DNA of 64,000 bases from Cordylochernes scorpioides (Eukaryota; Arthropoda; Arachnida; Pseudoscorpiones; Chernetidae), in the NCBI GenBank assembly GCA_030710605.1, contig CP092877.1:2729941-2793940 (forward strand), in the 5' to 3' direction. Of this stretch, positions 31,690 to 43,009 are shown in pieces; position 1 is the first letter of the stretch, and each line of letters starts with the position of its first letter. The position numbers and the translations under genes are program-made. The notes under the pieces are model-generated. The model made no database searches, was not told the DNA's origin, and worked only from the letters and a program-made list of their open reading frames with translations.

Positions 31690-31864
31690 CAGTAGAACCT
31701 CCCTGTAAAAGACACCTAATTGCAGAGCCAAAGTGTCCTTTAGGGAGAAGTGTCCTCTTACTGGAGAGTTGCTAGATAGTAAAAATGCTAATTTCACCTA
31801 TGAAAACTGTTCTTTATAGAAAGGTGTCCTCTAGCGCGAGTATCCTCTCATGGAGGTTTTACTG
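31690..31864 (+). mobile_element. pogo-like MITE, TIR CAGTAGAACCT (copy 6)
   Basis: cagtagaacctccctgtaaa to catggaggttttactg. The right-hand TA (31865-31866) is shared with the next MITE. Confidence 0.9.
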
Positions 31865-31866
31865 TA

Positions 31867-32142
31867 CACCTATCCCCCCGATTTACACGGTAGATACGTT
31901 CCTGAGAAAAACGTGTAAATTGAAAAATAAACTTTCACTAAAATACAATTTTCCGTAGATAAAACTTTAATTTTATGCGAAGAAATACAGACACAGTGTG
32001 CGTGTGCAGCAAGTCAGCACATAAGCTCGGGATTCATCGTGAGATGTGTACACAGCGCATAGAAAAAAAAAAAAACTCATTTGGAAGACCGTGTAAAAGT
32101 GAAAACGTGTAAAAAAGTACCGTGTAAATCGGGGGATAGGTG
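31867..32142 (+). mobile_element. MITE, TIR CACCTATCCCCC family (copy 3)
   Basis: cacctatccccccgatttac to gtaaatcgggggataggtg, TA on both sides (31865-31866 and 32143-32144). Body as in copy 1, with a different segment near 31930-31965. Confidence 0.9.
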
Positions 32143-32178
32143 TATTCTATATACAGTTACGAGCGTCATGCGTCATCT

Positions 32179-33531
32179 AGAATCTATAGAAAAGGAAGAG
32201 ACCGACTAAAAATCCTGAAATATATTTCAGGAAGAGAGTGGGGAGCCGATGCAACCACACTAAAATTAACTTACACGTCTCTAATTAGACCTATCCTGGA
32301 ATATGGATATCAAATCTATGGTACAGCATCTGAAACAAATCTAAAATCACTGGAAAGGATACAACTAAGTGCAGCTAGAATTATTACAGGTCTTCGAAAT
32401 ACCTGCCCTAACGATATTGTACTTTACGAGGCAGACATTATGCCCTTAAAGGATAGAAGAAGCTACAATCTGCCAAAATATATAAACAAAATCAAGAGTT
32501 ATGGAAACAAACACAGAACTTCCAATTACATACTTAATTGGGAATCCAATCTAAGACTCAAAAAAGAAGGTCCTCTCCACCTGGCCAAAAGAAATGGATT
32601 TTTAAAATATAAAGTAGAAAAAAATTATTTAGCAGAAAAAATTTCTCCATGCGAACCACTACAAAATGTTATTTTTAATGACACTTTAAATGAACCCACC
32701 AACAAACAATACCAAAATCCAGAATACTTAAAACAATTATCATTAGAAATAATTAATAACATTCCTAAAAATGCAATAACTATTTATACCGATGGTAGCA
32801 GAGATGAGTTGGGACACACTGGCAGTGGCTGTCTCATCAAAACTACAAATGGCATTGAGAAAATAAACAGAAGAAACCCAGATTTTTGCTCAGTCTTCAG
32901 ATCAGAACTTATAGCCATCTATGAAGCCTTAAAATCCATCAGAAATACTAATTATCAAGATATCTGGATTCTTACTGATAGTAGAAGTGCCATACAACAC
33001 TTGAGTCACACAGGGGAACTCAGAGACAAAGTAAGCAGGAACATAATTGGTTATCTCCAAAAACTCTCAAAAACCTCAAAAATTCACCTTCAATGGATAC
33101 CCTCACATGTTGGAATTGAAGGCAATGAAGCTGCTGATGTTCTAGCGAAAAAAGGCACAAAAGAACCCTTGCCACAGAAAAATAAACTTACTTTTAAAGA
33201 AATAGAAACAGTAGCCAAAACAAAAATAAACAAGAACTGGAGGATCCCACCTAAGCACAGTTGGTACAGTGGAGTGAACCCAGGAGGAGCTCTAAACATC
33301 AGAAATAGACAGCATCAAACAACACTAACAAGATTTAGAACAGGCCATCTCAAGCCATTGAAGATAGAAAATAATAACAAAATCTACCCCACTTGCCCAA
33401 AATGTAGCTTGTCACCTGCAGCTCCAGAACACATTTTGGCTTGCATTAGATGCACTAAACAGGACCTTTGGGAGAGGCCGCTGCTCATCATAAAACAGCT
33501 TGAGGAGCATGAACTCATGGAATTCGTGTAA
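32179..33531 (+). pseudogene. LINE ORF2 C-terminus: RT thumb, RNase H, zinc knuckle
   Basis: Open for about 450 codons to TAA 33529-33531, without its own start. An RT thumb/connection (LTYTSLIRPILEYGYQIYG, LERIQLSAARIITG) precedes an RNase H domain with YTDGSRDELGHTGSG, FRSELIAIYEAL, WILTDSRSAIQHL and WIPSHVGIEGNEAADVLA; the Asp-Glu-Asp-Asp residues are all visible. The C-terminal Cys-x2-Cys...His...Cys (CPKCSLSPAAPEHILAC) is the nucleic-acid-binding knuckle. The surviving frame has no internal stop, so the insertion is young, but without the RT palm and endonuclease it is inactive. Confidence 0.88.
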
Positions 33532-33570
33532 TCTTTACACAAGGGGATAAGAAACAACAACAACAACAAC
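32179..33570 (+). mobile_element. 5'-truncated I/Jockey-type LINE, 11-bp target duplication
   Basis: Bounded by ATGCGTCATCT at 32168-32178 and 33571-33581. The 3' end is tgtaatctttacacaagggg, gataagaaac and a (CAA)n tail, a simple-repeat tail as in many I-group LINEs. The 5' truncation is inside the reverse transcriptase, as is typical of target-primed insertion. Confidence 0.88.
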
Positions 33571-33889
33571 ATGCGTCATCTCTGTCACTGTTTGCTTTTT
33601 TTTTTGGAATGGCGCTCTCCTATTGTTTGGCTACAATCACGTGGCTATGATGACGCCGCCACTACGCGAGACACTTTGTTTTTGACTTTGCCCCCCCCCC
33701 CCCTCCCCCCCCACTCGCTTTTTGGTTTTGTAACTATTGTGTTGGAGCGGGTCGCTCCTTAAATAAATGCATATATTAGTTAATAACTAAATGGAATCCT
33801 CTCTTACTTTTTCCCAGTAAGAGACGTCCACGGAAGCCAACAGTACATAGACAGATAAAGCACATAGGCTATAGTTATTAACTAATATA

Positions 33890-34629
33890 TGTCATAATTT
33901 GTATATAACTGTATGCACCTCCGACCCACTATGTATGTACAATGTATGTTTTAAAAGGATTTAATAAAAGAACAAAGGTAACTGGAGGATAGAACGCCTT
34001 AGAGAAAAACCTAGGAAGTAGGCTTAGAAGAGAACACAACTATTAATAAAGTCACAGTCAACCTTATGACCCCGGAAAATCATAAAAGCTAAGTTTAACG
34101 ACCAGTATTTCCTGGGCAAGGCCGGTTATATCTGCCGCCAAAGAAAGCCGCAAGGCCCAATTAGGAAACAACACCTAAGTAGGTCAACCAATAGAAAAAA
34201 GCCCACGTGACAGCTTCCCGCCAATGGGAAAGAAGAAAACTCTTCGTGTTAAATCGAGAAGCAAGAATTGTTAGTAGTGCTTTCGCCCCCATCGGAACAA
34301 CACCTAGAGTAGTCGCTTCGCCCCCACCGAGTTCGGATCGAGTTTTCGACTTGCTCTCACCAAGGTAACCTCTGCTCTAGAGACCTCTCTCTCAATTCAT
34401 CCCATAGTCAAGTCGGTCATCACCATGTGATCCGATATTTAATAGTCAAAATCGCTCCGCTTTCTCAAGCTTTCTGTCCTCCAAACCAGTTGCCTTTTAT
34501 TTTCAAACCCCATCACGTGTCCTGATTATTCCTAACTGTATGCTTCACTTGCCACTCAAACGACTGCGTTTCAATCAATTCTCACCATTCTCATCGAGCA
34601 ACAAGAAACCCCGCAACGAAATTGTCACA
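33890..34629 (+). repeat. Gypsy 5' LTR
   Basis: 740 bp. I did not recognise a primer-binding site in the following gaacggttaagtcgacagg. Confidence 0.88.
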
Positions 34630-34678
34630 GAACGGTTAAGTCGACAGGATAAAGATATTATGGAGCTTAATCAGGATC

Positions 34679-35164
34679 ATGGTGGAAAGTAACCAGGACG
34701 CAAGCAAAACAAACGGCAATGACAAACCGAGAAGGAAGAAACTGGCAACGAGCGGAAAGAAGCTGGCAACGAACGAAGCGACAAAACACACCCTGGCGAC
34801 AATAATTTTGCAGTTGACCGCCGCACTTCAAGGAGCAAGGTCCACTCAACTACAGACGACGTTCCGTAGCACCACCCCCGGAGCAGCCCACACCCCCCGC
34901 CGACCGAAAGGCGAGATGAGCGCGGCAGCCGACGCACGTGCCACCACCCCAGGCAAGTGTCACCGAGGCCGGACACCGACCACCGAGGAGTCATCCACCG
35001 CCATGCCGTACCCGTACACCACACCCGAAAGTAATCCGCGCGAACCGGGACAGTGCAAACGGTCCCAAAACGACATTCCAGTACCGGACTTCACTCCAAT
35101 TCCGCGGACGGTGCAACCATCCCAAGCCCAAGACGTCCCAGCCGAGCCGAACTTTCGAGACTAA
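34679..35164 (+). CDS. Gypsy leader frame, basic low-complexity protein (unrecognised)
   Basis: 161 codons, starts with ATG 50 bp after the LTR, Lys-rich then Pro/Thr/Arg-rich, no zinc knuckle or capsid motif that I recognise. A second frame of 305 codons (34938-35855, Pro/His/Asn-rich) overlaps it. The region is C/A-rich on the plus strand, which by itself keeps frames open. It could be a Gag remnant or have no coding role. Confidence 0.3.
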   Translation: MVESNQDASKTNGNDKPRRKKLATSGKKLATNEATKHTLATIILQLTAALQGARSTQLQTTFRSTTPGAAHTPRRPKGEMSAAADARATTPGKCHRGRTPTTEESSTAMPYPYTTPESNPREPGQCKRSQNDIPVPDFTPIPRTVQPSQAQDVPAEPNFRD

Positions 35165-35839
35165 GGTAGGCACCCCCCCTATGGCGTCAAGAATTGACTT
35201 TGGACTTCTATCTAACCCTACCTACCCCTTTAACCATGTATCTAAACATGTACCAAATGAATGCAAGCACGGGATAGACCAAAACCTGTCCCAAAGGGCT
35301 CGTACAGCACACAAAGCTTTCACACATGGAAACCCTTGCCTGCATTCATTGCCCAAACCCCAAATATTTACATGCCACCATTCTAATCTCACACCACGCA
35401 ACTTTTCACTCAACCCAATTGCCAGTACTATATGCCCACAACACATAAAGCCACCACGGCTTCAACCTACAATTCCAATAATGCCCAAAAAAGTGTCCGT
35501 ACACCAACACAGCTCACCCACTTACCACACAAAATCCATACATGACCATACGTCGTCACGCCACAATCACGCAAATGTACCTCACAACAAACACGACATT
35601 CACAATAACAATACCCAGACAGCACCCATTCAACAGGACGGTTTTCACGCTAACAAACACGCACCCATACGTCATCACGCAACAAACACGCACAACCCGC
35701 CCAACAAGCGCGACACTCGCGCCAAAAGACGACAACAACCAGTAAGCGCATGCACAACCGTTAAGAATAATACAATCATCCCGTCTACACAAAACATAGA
35801 AAAAATTCACGCACCAAACAACCACACAATCGAAAAACA

Positions 35840-36316
35840 TTGCGATCTTTCCTAAAAGCTGTGAACGCCTATAAAGAGTTCATTTCAGACCACGCCCGCT
35901 TGCGGACGCCACTTGTCAACCTTCTAAAAAGGGATATCATGTGGGTCTGGGGTGACGAATGCCAGAAAGCGTTCACTAGCCTGAAAGAAAGCCTTACCAC
36001 ACACCCCACATTACACCTTTACCAAGAAGGTCTGCCATGCCAGGTGTACTGTAACACCTCAACACTCGGCATTGCAGGCATTCTTAAACAAGTCTACCCT
36101 GATGGGAAGACATACCCAGTTCAACATTTCAGCCGCTCTCTGCGTAGTCACGAGCGAAATTATTCAGACCTGGAACTACAATGCCTAGCCATTGTGGAAA
36201 GTGTGGATAACTTCCGCGCCTGTCTAATGGGCAGAAAGTTTACAATACTTTCTGACCATCCTGCATTGCAGTGGTTGAAAGAGATCAAAGCCCCGTCAGG
36301 CAGATTGTTTCGATAA
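35840..36316 (+). pseudogene. Gypsy RT connection / RNase H fragment
   Basis: FLKAVNAYKEFISDHARLRT, then WVWGDECQKAFTSLKESLTT, then RNase H motifs HFSRSLRSHERNYSDLELQC and LSDHPALQWL. The first catalytic Asp (TDAS in active enzymes) reads CNTS, so it is lost. A TAA follows GRLFR where Gypsy proteins normally have a Trp-containing motif (RW...LSRYEYEV); the frame is recognisable beyond it. Confidence 0.82.
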
Positions 36317-36469
36317 GGGTTAAGACTGTCAAGATACGAATATGAGGTCCGTAGCATAAATGGAGTACAACAATATGAAACGGGCGTTGTAACTCGTATC
36401 CCATTTTGTGGCTTTCTAGATGCGCCACTCATAAAGAGCCAACGGTCTTCTCCACCGGGAAAATCTCGC

Positions 36470-37234
36470 GTGACTATGGATCACAATGAACTGCGCACCG
36501 TCTCCCGAAAAGGTGTACTTAAAACTATAGTCCCAAGTTCACTTACAGCCAGACTTCTTAAATCCGTACACACACAACACCACCATCCAAACATCTCCAA
36601 GATGACGAGACTCATCTCGTCACAATATTATTGGCAGAACATGACACAAGACATCGCCAAACAGGTAAAAACCTGTCCCACCTGCCGATTCGCTAGAAGA
36701 ATCGATGAATCCAACCAACCTCCACGTAAAAATACCGACACAACCCCCAAGGAAAAACAAAATTCGTACATAAAACACAGCGTACACACAACACAAATAA
36801 TGCCGAAATTATATCACCCACGTCAGAGAAACGATCACACATCTCCACTTAAACCAATTACCGCCGACATATCTCTAATAAAACCATTGACGATCAAACA
36901 GGAAAACTGCGAACCTATCAATCATTTAAATTCTACAATTAATAAGGTTCAAGCAAATATTTCAGAATCAACATTTATAACAATATGGAAAAACATGGGT
37001 CAATACCCTATCTTTCATCTGATTTTTATCCTTTGTTTGCTAGCTTTACCATACAAATATATCCCAGTTTTATTCCTTAGTTATTTGTTTATCTATACCA
37101 TGCCCTCTCATAGAATTTTCGAGCTACAAGAGGCAGTTTTTCATTGTGGACAAGCATTTATAAAACTTCTCATAATTTTAGGAACCATTCTTGCAGAAAA
37201 TCTAAATAAATTCCGAGGAGATAGAAGTAACTGA
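36470..37234 (+). pseudogene. Gypsy integrase zinc finger fused to an envelope-like tail
   Basis: 254 codons. Residues about 25-70 form the integrase His-His-Cys-Cys site (HTQHHHPNISKM, QYYWQNMTQDI, CPTCRFARR). The catalytic core should follow but is replaced by an unrelated region ending in two hydrophobic segments (FHLIFILCLLALPYKYIPVL and FIKLLIILGTILAEN). The second part may be the remnant of a third, envelope-like frame joined by an internal deletion. I cannot identify its family. Confidence 0.6.
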
Positions 37235-38269
37235 AAGTAACAATCAGCACCGAGAGAAAGAAAAAAATCCAACACCAATAAAATAAGTAGAGAGACAATA
37301 AAAGATGCAAGTCGCACACAAAATCAATTAGGCGGCAGGAAGTGAGAATTTTGAGACGTAGCGACAAAGACGAAACGCCCTTACTTCAATTACGTGCAAA
37401 TAGAGGGAGCGTAGTCCCCCCACTTCCGGATCCAATTACTTGCAAATAGTGGGTGGATAATTTTAGATCGGATCCTGCTTCCCCGACACACCCTACTTCC
37501 GTATCTCTAATTACAATGAGAGAGTCACCTATTGAGGTCAACTGGGAACCTCTCTATGCCACCGATTTTGGATTCCAATTCGAACCTGCGTACCGACTTT
37601 TGCAAAATGTAGTCCAATCGCCTTATCACAAGAAAATTAAACAAGATACACGCACACACTTCTAAATGAGTTCACATCCCTATTATAACTAATCATAATT
37701 ACTTTACAGACTTCCAAAAACGTTACATATTCCACCTACACGTAGATATCACAGACCTTAGGATCTCGACAACACATAGAATTCGCTCACACATTTCTTA
37801 CAAAAAAAAAAAAAAAACTTCTAACATTTTTCACAATACACACAAAGACAAAAAATTATACATAAAGGTTATATAGATTTCCATGTCTCCTGTACACATA
37901 GCATAAACGCGCACTTGAGGACTAGGATCACGTTTTCCACCTAAGTGTCGCTACAGATGAGACAAAAAATTTATAGGGCATAATTGAGCAATTAAAACAT
38001 TTAGATCAGGGCATGTAGATACAAAAGGGTTCAAACCAATACACCTTATGGTTCATATTAACTATTTTCATTAATGTCTTCCAATTAAAATTTAAAATAT
38101 TTAACCAATTTAACAATTTATTCAATTTATTATCACTTTTAATCATTAATTATCATTTTTATTTATCACTTAGTTTATATTATCATAGTTTCAAATCAAC
38201 GAAAACTCACTGGTTTTCTTTTAAAATTAGATATTATATTTTATTTTGATTTACAAAAAACATTTTTCT

Positions 38270-38935
38270 TTTTTTTTTTTCACCATACATCAAGCATTCA
38301 TTTTGATTTCTTCCAACTTTTATATTACTTTTGATTTCTTCAAAACACCTTATGAAATTTCCTCGTTTTCTTTTCCCAAAATTCGAGCAAAAAGTCATTA
38401 GGCATTTTTCTTTGTCACCATGCAACAAAACATTTTTTTCCCTTTTTCTTTTTCAACCAAACACATTCAATTTTGATTTCATTCAACTATTTTTATTTTT
38501 ATTTTGATTTCAAAACACCTTATGAAATTTCCTCGATTTCTTTTCCCAATCTCGAGAGAAAAAATTAGTTAGGTAATTTTTTTTTTTCCTTTTTTTTTTC
38601 TCACCATGCATCAAGCATTCACTTTGATTTCTTCCAACTTTTATTTTATATTGATTTCTCACAAGACCTAATAAAAATCCCTCGATTTCCATTCCAATTT
38701 CGAGTAGAATATGGTTAGGCATTTTTCCTTTTTTCTCACCATGCATCAAGCATTCACTTTGATTTCTTCCAACTTTTTATATTATTTTTGATTTCTCAAA
38801 AGCCTTAATAGAACTCCCTCAATTTTATTTCCAATCTCGAGTAGAATATCGTTTAGGCGCATTTTCTTTTCTTTTTAACCCACTATGTACCATAGCATTC
38901 ATTTTGATTTCTTACAATTAAAAAATTTTTGATTT
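38270..38935. repeat. about 120-bp tandem repeat inside the Gypsy element
   Basis: Five imperfect units, each with caccatgcatcaagcattca, ttgatttcttccaactttta, ccttatgaaatttcctcgat and cgagtagaatatggttaggc. The units are T-rich and non-coding and lie upstream of the 3' LTR. Variation in unit number would change element length. Confidence 0.75.
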
Positions 38936-39116
38936 CTATTAATTATACTCAACCTATATCATCAACACCATTCTATTTTACCTCTTATATCGCCACCAAT
39001 GCTTGTATATAGCCTCTCAATACCCACAACTAATTTTCCCACAAAATTATTTTTCCCTTTACAGAATTCTCTCAGGCTAACCCCTTCTTGAATTCTTCAC
39101 ATGTAGGGGGCGCATC

Positions 39117-39920
39117 TGTCATAATTTGTATATAACTGTATGCACCTCCGACCCACTATGTATGTACAATGTATGTTTTAAAAGGATTTAATAAAAGAAC
39201 AAAGGTAACTGGAGGATAGAACGCCTTAGAGAAAAACCTAGGAAGTAGGCTTAGAAGAGAACACAACTATTAATAAAGTCACAGTCAACCTTATGACCCT
39301 GGAAAATCATAAAAGCTAAGTTTAACGACCAGTATTTCCTGGGCAAGGCCGGTTATATCTTCCGCCAAAGAAAGCCGCAAGGCCCAATTAGGAAACAATA
39401 CCTAAGTAGGTCAACCAATAGAAAACGGGCCATGTGACATCTTCCTACCAATTAGGAAACAACACCTAAGTAGGTCAACCAATAGAAAAAAGCCCACGTG
39501 ACAGCTTCCCGCCAATGGGAAAAAAGAAAACTCTTCGTGTTAAATCGAGAAGCAAGAATTGTTAGTAGTGCTTTCGCTCCCATCGGAACAACACCTAGAG
39601 TAGTCGCTTCGCCCCCACCGAGTTCGGATCGAGTTTTCGACTTGCTCTCACCAAGGTAACCTCTGCTCTAGAGACCTCTCTCTCAATTCATCCCATAGTC
39701 AAGTCGGTCATCACCATGTGATCCGATATTTAATAGTCAAAATCGCTCCGCTTTCTCAAGCTTTCTGTCCTCCAAACCAGTTGCCTTTTATTTTCAAACC
39801 CCATCACGTGTCCTGATTATTCCTAACTGTATGCTTCACTTGCCACTCAAACGACTGCATTTCAATCAATTCTCACCATTCTCATCGAGCAACAAGAAAC
39901 CCCGCAACGAAATTGTCACA
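39117..39920 (+). repeat. Gypsy 3' LTR, with an extra 64-bp unit
   Basis: 804 bp against 740 in the 5' LTR. The difference is one more copy of a block starting ttaggaaacaatacctaagt; the two adjacent units differ at several positions (cgggccatgtgacatc against aagcccacgtgacagc), so the tandem pair is older than this insertion. Confidence 0.85.
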
Positions 39921-40025
39921 TATATGCATTTATTTAAGGCGCCAATTTATAATTGTAACAAATAGTATTTGAATCAAAACATTCAATCGGGTAAAACACA
40001 GGCGTTGCCCGGGTCATTCGGCTAG

Positions 40026-40491
40026 TATGATAATATATGAGACCACACATTTCACAAAATCGTTGTAAATAGTTCCCCATTCTCAATTAATATTTTGTTA
40101 CTTTTAAAATATTAATCAATTAATTGACCACACTTCAATTTATATAAGTACCGATTATTCCTCTACAATAAACCCATTGTATGTCTGTAAGTTTGTAATA
40201 TAACTCAATTAATTTAGGTTTCCAAAAACAAAGATGCACATTAAAGCTGTAGAGGTTGTAAAGTGGTTTACTGTCAGATGGCTATTATCCATTTTTATGT
40301 TCTTCTATCGTCACACTCAAAGCTTTGTCACTGCTCCAAGTGTGCTAGAGATGGTCACTAGATGACATATACTTCTTCAATCTATTTTGAAGGGAGAGTT
40401 TAATTATGTAAGGTGCCTTAAATCAACACACAATCCATTTTTAAAGCACTATCTTATTTCTCCCCCAGACAGATTATAGACAGATATTATA
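40026..40491. other. unassigned non-coding sequence
   Basis: No repeat, exon or RNA gene recognised. Confidence 0.4.
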
Positions 40492-40542
40492 TATAAGGTT
40501 GTCCCTAAAGTTCGTGTTTTTCTTATTACTTTCCGAATAATA

Positions 40543-41855
40543 CAAGGTGCGTTCATTAATTTCCAGGACTGCTCTGTATCTTTGAAAAAATAAAACAAAT
40601 AAAAAAACTAATTCAATATTTTTCAAAATATGCCCCTCCTGCCTCAATACACCTGTTCCATCTTTTTTTTCAATTGTCGAAGCAGGAGATAAAATCACTT
40701 TTTGACAGGTTCCTCAAGGTTGCCTTCGATACAGCTTGTATCATATCAACGTTGTCAAATTTCCTTCCTTTTAACTTTATTTTCAATTTAGGATAGAGGA
40801 AAAAGTCATTGGGGGCTAAGGGCGGGGGAATAGGGTGGATGAGGGATCTGTATGGTTGAATGCTTGGCCAAGAACTGCAAAACAACATGGGCTGTGTGCG
40901 ACCGCGCATTATCGACGTGAAGTATCCAGTCATTGTTTTGCCATCTTTCAGGTATTTTAAGGCGCACTGCCTCCCTTAAGCGCCTCATTATCCCCAAATA
41001 AACCTCTTGATTAATTTTACGTCCGAAAGGAATAAATTCATGGTTAACCAAACCATTAATATAAAAAAAATGTAACAAGCAATGTTTTGACTTTTGATTT
41101 TGTAAATCTTGCCTTTTTGGGTTTCGGTTCCCCTCTTTCAATCCATTGGCTGGATTGACGTTTGGTTTCCGGGTCATACTGATACACCCATGTCTCATCC
41201 CCGGTAATGATTTTTTGCATCCATTCTGGATCGGTCCGAGTCATTTCAACCATGTTTTTGTAGACATCCTTTATAACCTCCTTTTGTTCCTCTGTTAGAA
41301 TCCAGGGAACAAATTTTGAAGACGTCCGGATCATGTCCAAATCTTTTGTTACTATTTGATGACACAGTCCTACAGATAGTCCAGTCTCTGAAGATAAGTC
41401 TTTAATAGAAATTCTTCTGTTAGATTTAATTAATTCCTTTATTTTGAGCTTGCTTTCCTCGCAACGTAATGATCTTGGACGCCCAGTATGCTGATCATCG
41501 TTTACCTTTTCCCGACCTTTTAGGAAGCGTGAAAACCATTCAAAGGTTCTTGAACGGGATAAAGCTGCATCGCCAAAAGCTTCTTTAATCAATTCATACG
41601 TCTCAGTAGCACTTTTTTTCAATTTAAAACAAAACTTAAACCTCTTAGAAAATGGCCATTTTAAAATTAGAAATTCGAACCTTACAAGGAAGTTGTTTTG
41701 TTCTACTTTTAGATCGGCGCGTGCGCCACGAGACTCGTGCTTTCAGTCAGGTGTGGTCGAATGTCCAATATTTAACTCTGTATAAAAATATTTTCTTTAG
41801 CTTTTTTATTTATTTTATTTTTTAACCAGTCCTGGAAATTAATGAACGCACCTTG
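40543..41855 (-). mobile_element. mariner element inside the MITE
   Basis: Terminal inverted repeats CAAGGTGCGTTCATTAATTT at both ends, TA outside (40541-40542, 41856-41857), 1313 bp, transposase on the minus strand. Confidence 0.9.
40670..41665 (-). pseudogene. mariner transposase pseudogene
   Basis: Minus strand. The original start (ATGGCCATTTTC) is separated by a one-base frameshift from KRFKFCFKLKKSATETYELI. Then HTGRPRS, ITGDETWVYQYDPETKRQSS (first Asp), a frameshift near 41080, HVDNARSHTAHVVLQFLAKH (second Asp), HPPYSPALS and a further shift before LAPNDFFLYPKLKIKLKGRK (third position, Asp in NDFF). Ends SDFISCFDN and stop. At least three frame breaks: inactive. Confidence 0.85.
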
Positions 41856-41967
41856 TATTATTACGGCCAATACATAATAATACAATTACTTTATACATAA
41901 TACAACGACATTATATATAACAGGGAATAATATTGGCATTTCAATTTTTGCCAGTGTTTACGAACTT

Positions 41968-42246
41968 TTGGGACAACCTTGTAGAACCGAAGATCTATAT
42001 GATGGGAGAATATTTGATGTTTATATCTCTACTATAGAGCAATTCTGGGAGGGGAACACCCTTGAGAATATTTCAGGTAGAATAACTGTGAAGAGCGGCA
42101 TTCAGGATCTCACAAAGGTACTAATGGTAAAGAACTCTAACCTTAGAGCTGTTGTTATGAGACATTCAGACCGGCTTCTTATTAAAGGGCAAGATATTTT
42201 CTGTGGCGACTTAACACAAGCGGAAACACCTGAATTTAACTGTTGA
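41968..42246 (+). CDS. unrecognised open frame
   Basis: 92 codons; the first few derive from the right end of the MITE. The remainder (WEGNTLENISGRITVKSG, LLIKGQDIFCGDLTQAETPE) has a protein-like composition, but I do not recognise a family. It may be a relic exon or chance. Confidence 0.2.
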   Translation: MGQPCRTEDLYDGRIFDVYISTIEQFWEGNTLENISGRITVKSGIQDLTKVLMVKNSNLRAVVMRHSDRLLIKGQDIFCGDLTQAETPEFNC

Positions 42247-42328
42247 TAGAAAATGAAAGAAATGTGACAATAACAGTTGGACACCTGTGACAAGGTGACA
42301 AACTGAAGTCTGAGCTGTGTCAAAAGAC

Positions 42329-42401
42329 ATGAAGACCTGCTACCTTTGTTTCTTACTCCTTGTGATCCTAGCGGACTTCCGAACTCGGGTTGAGTCCTTT
42401 G
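42329..42401 (+). CDS. possible first exon encoding a signal peptide
   Basis: ATG at 42329 gives MKTCYLCFLLLVILADFRTR, then VESF, a short basic start followed by a hydrophobic core typical of secretory signal peptides, and runs into a strong donor (G|gtaagt) at 42402. No continuation is proven. Candidate downstream exons with Cys residues are at 50207-50284 and 57867-57908, but the reading phase of this exon (1) does not fit the first of them directly. Confidence 0.35.
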
Positions 42402-43009
42402 GTAAGTTGGGCCGTTTTTTGGAATCCCACCCTCTTACTCTTTTTTGGAATGAGTTTTGAAGTCCAACAGAAGCCCATCAACTGTGAGTGTTAAACTTTA
42501 TTTTGTCCGCTCACATTTTGGTTTAAAAAAATCATTTCTCCATGTTAGCCCAATTTTAGCACTTTTTTTTGCTCTAAATAAATTATCACATATCAATTTT
42601 AAATAATAAACCATATTTCTCTTCACATTTACTTAAGGTGTCAAACACCATATGACATTCCCGAGAGAGAACACTTTCCACAACACCGTCTCCTCGGCAA
42701 ACAATAACCAGTTTTTAACTTCAACTTCCTTAACTAAAATCTTTTTTCAAAAGCCTTCTCTTATTCTAGAATCATCCTAAGAAATCAGCAGATATATAAC
42801 ATACTTTTTTATACCAATTAACATTGGAGATATTTAGTATATCTTTTGATTTCTCATTTAGTTTACAATTTTATTTTTATTGTTTTATCATTTCTTTCAA
42901 TTTACATTCATTTTATATATAGAATGAGAACTTAAAATAATATCTTCTCTATAAAATTATATATAGGTAGTGTATATTTCTAATTGTGATATAAAAACAC
43001 TGTTAGTAT
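42402..43009. other. AT-rich stretch, nothing recognised
   Basis: No repeat or coding region that I can name. Confidence 0.4.

Larger units (their letters stand above)
33890..39920 (+). mobile_element. internally deleted Gypsy-type LTR retrotransposon
   Basis: 5' LTR 33890-34629 and 3' LTR 39117-39920 both start TGTCATAATTTG and end AATTGTCACA. The 4-bp duplication TATA flanks the element (33886-33889 and 39921-39924). A polypurine tract (tgtaggggg) lies just before the 3' LTR. The interior keeps only an RNase H/connection piece and an integrase zinc finger; protease, RT palm and integrase core are missing. LTR differences are few (about five substitutions seen), so it transposed recently, presumably with proteins from a relative. 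Confidence 0.88.
32146..40025 (+). mobile_element. non-autonomous Helitron, copy 3, carrying a LINE and a Gypsy element
   Basis: 5' end TCTATATACAGTTACGAGCG at 32146 and 3' end ...ggcgttgcccgggtcattcgg CTAG at 40022-40025, next to T. After removing the nested LINE (32179-33570, plus one duplication) and the Gypsy element (33890-39920), about 445 bp remain, matching the 425- and 461-bp copies elsewhere in the window. Orientation is opposite to the other two copies. Confidence 0.85.
40494..41981. mobile_element. mariner-type MITE split by a second mariner
   Basis: Left end taaggttgtccctaaagttcg and right end (reverse complement) CAAGGTTGTCCCAAAAGTTC, TA on both sides (40492-40493, 41982-41983). 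Without the inner mariner it is only about 170 bp and non-coding. Confidence 0.75.
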
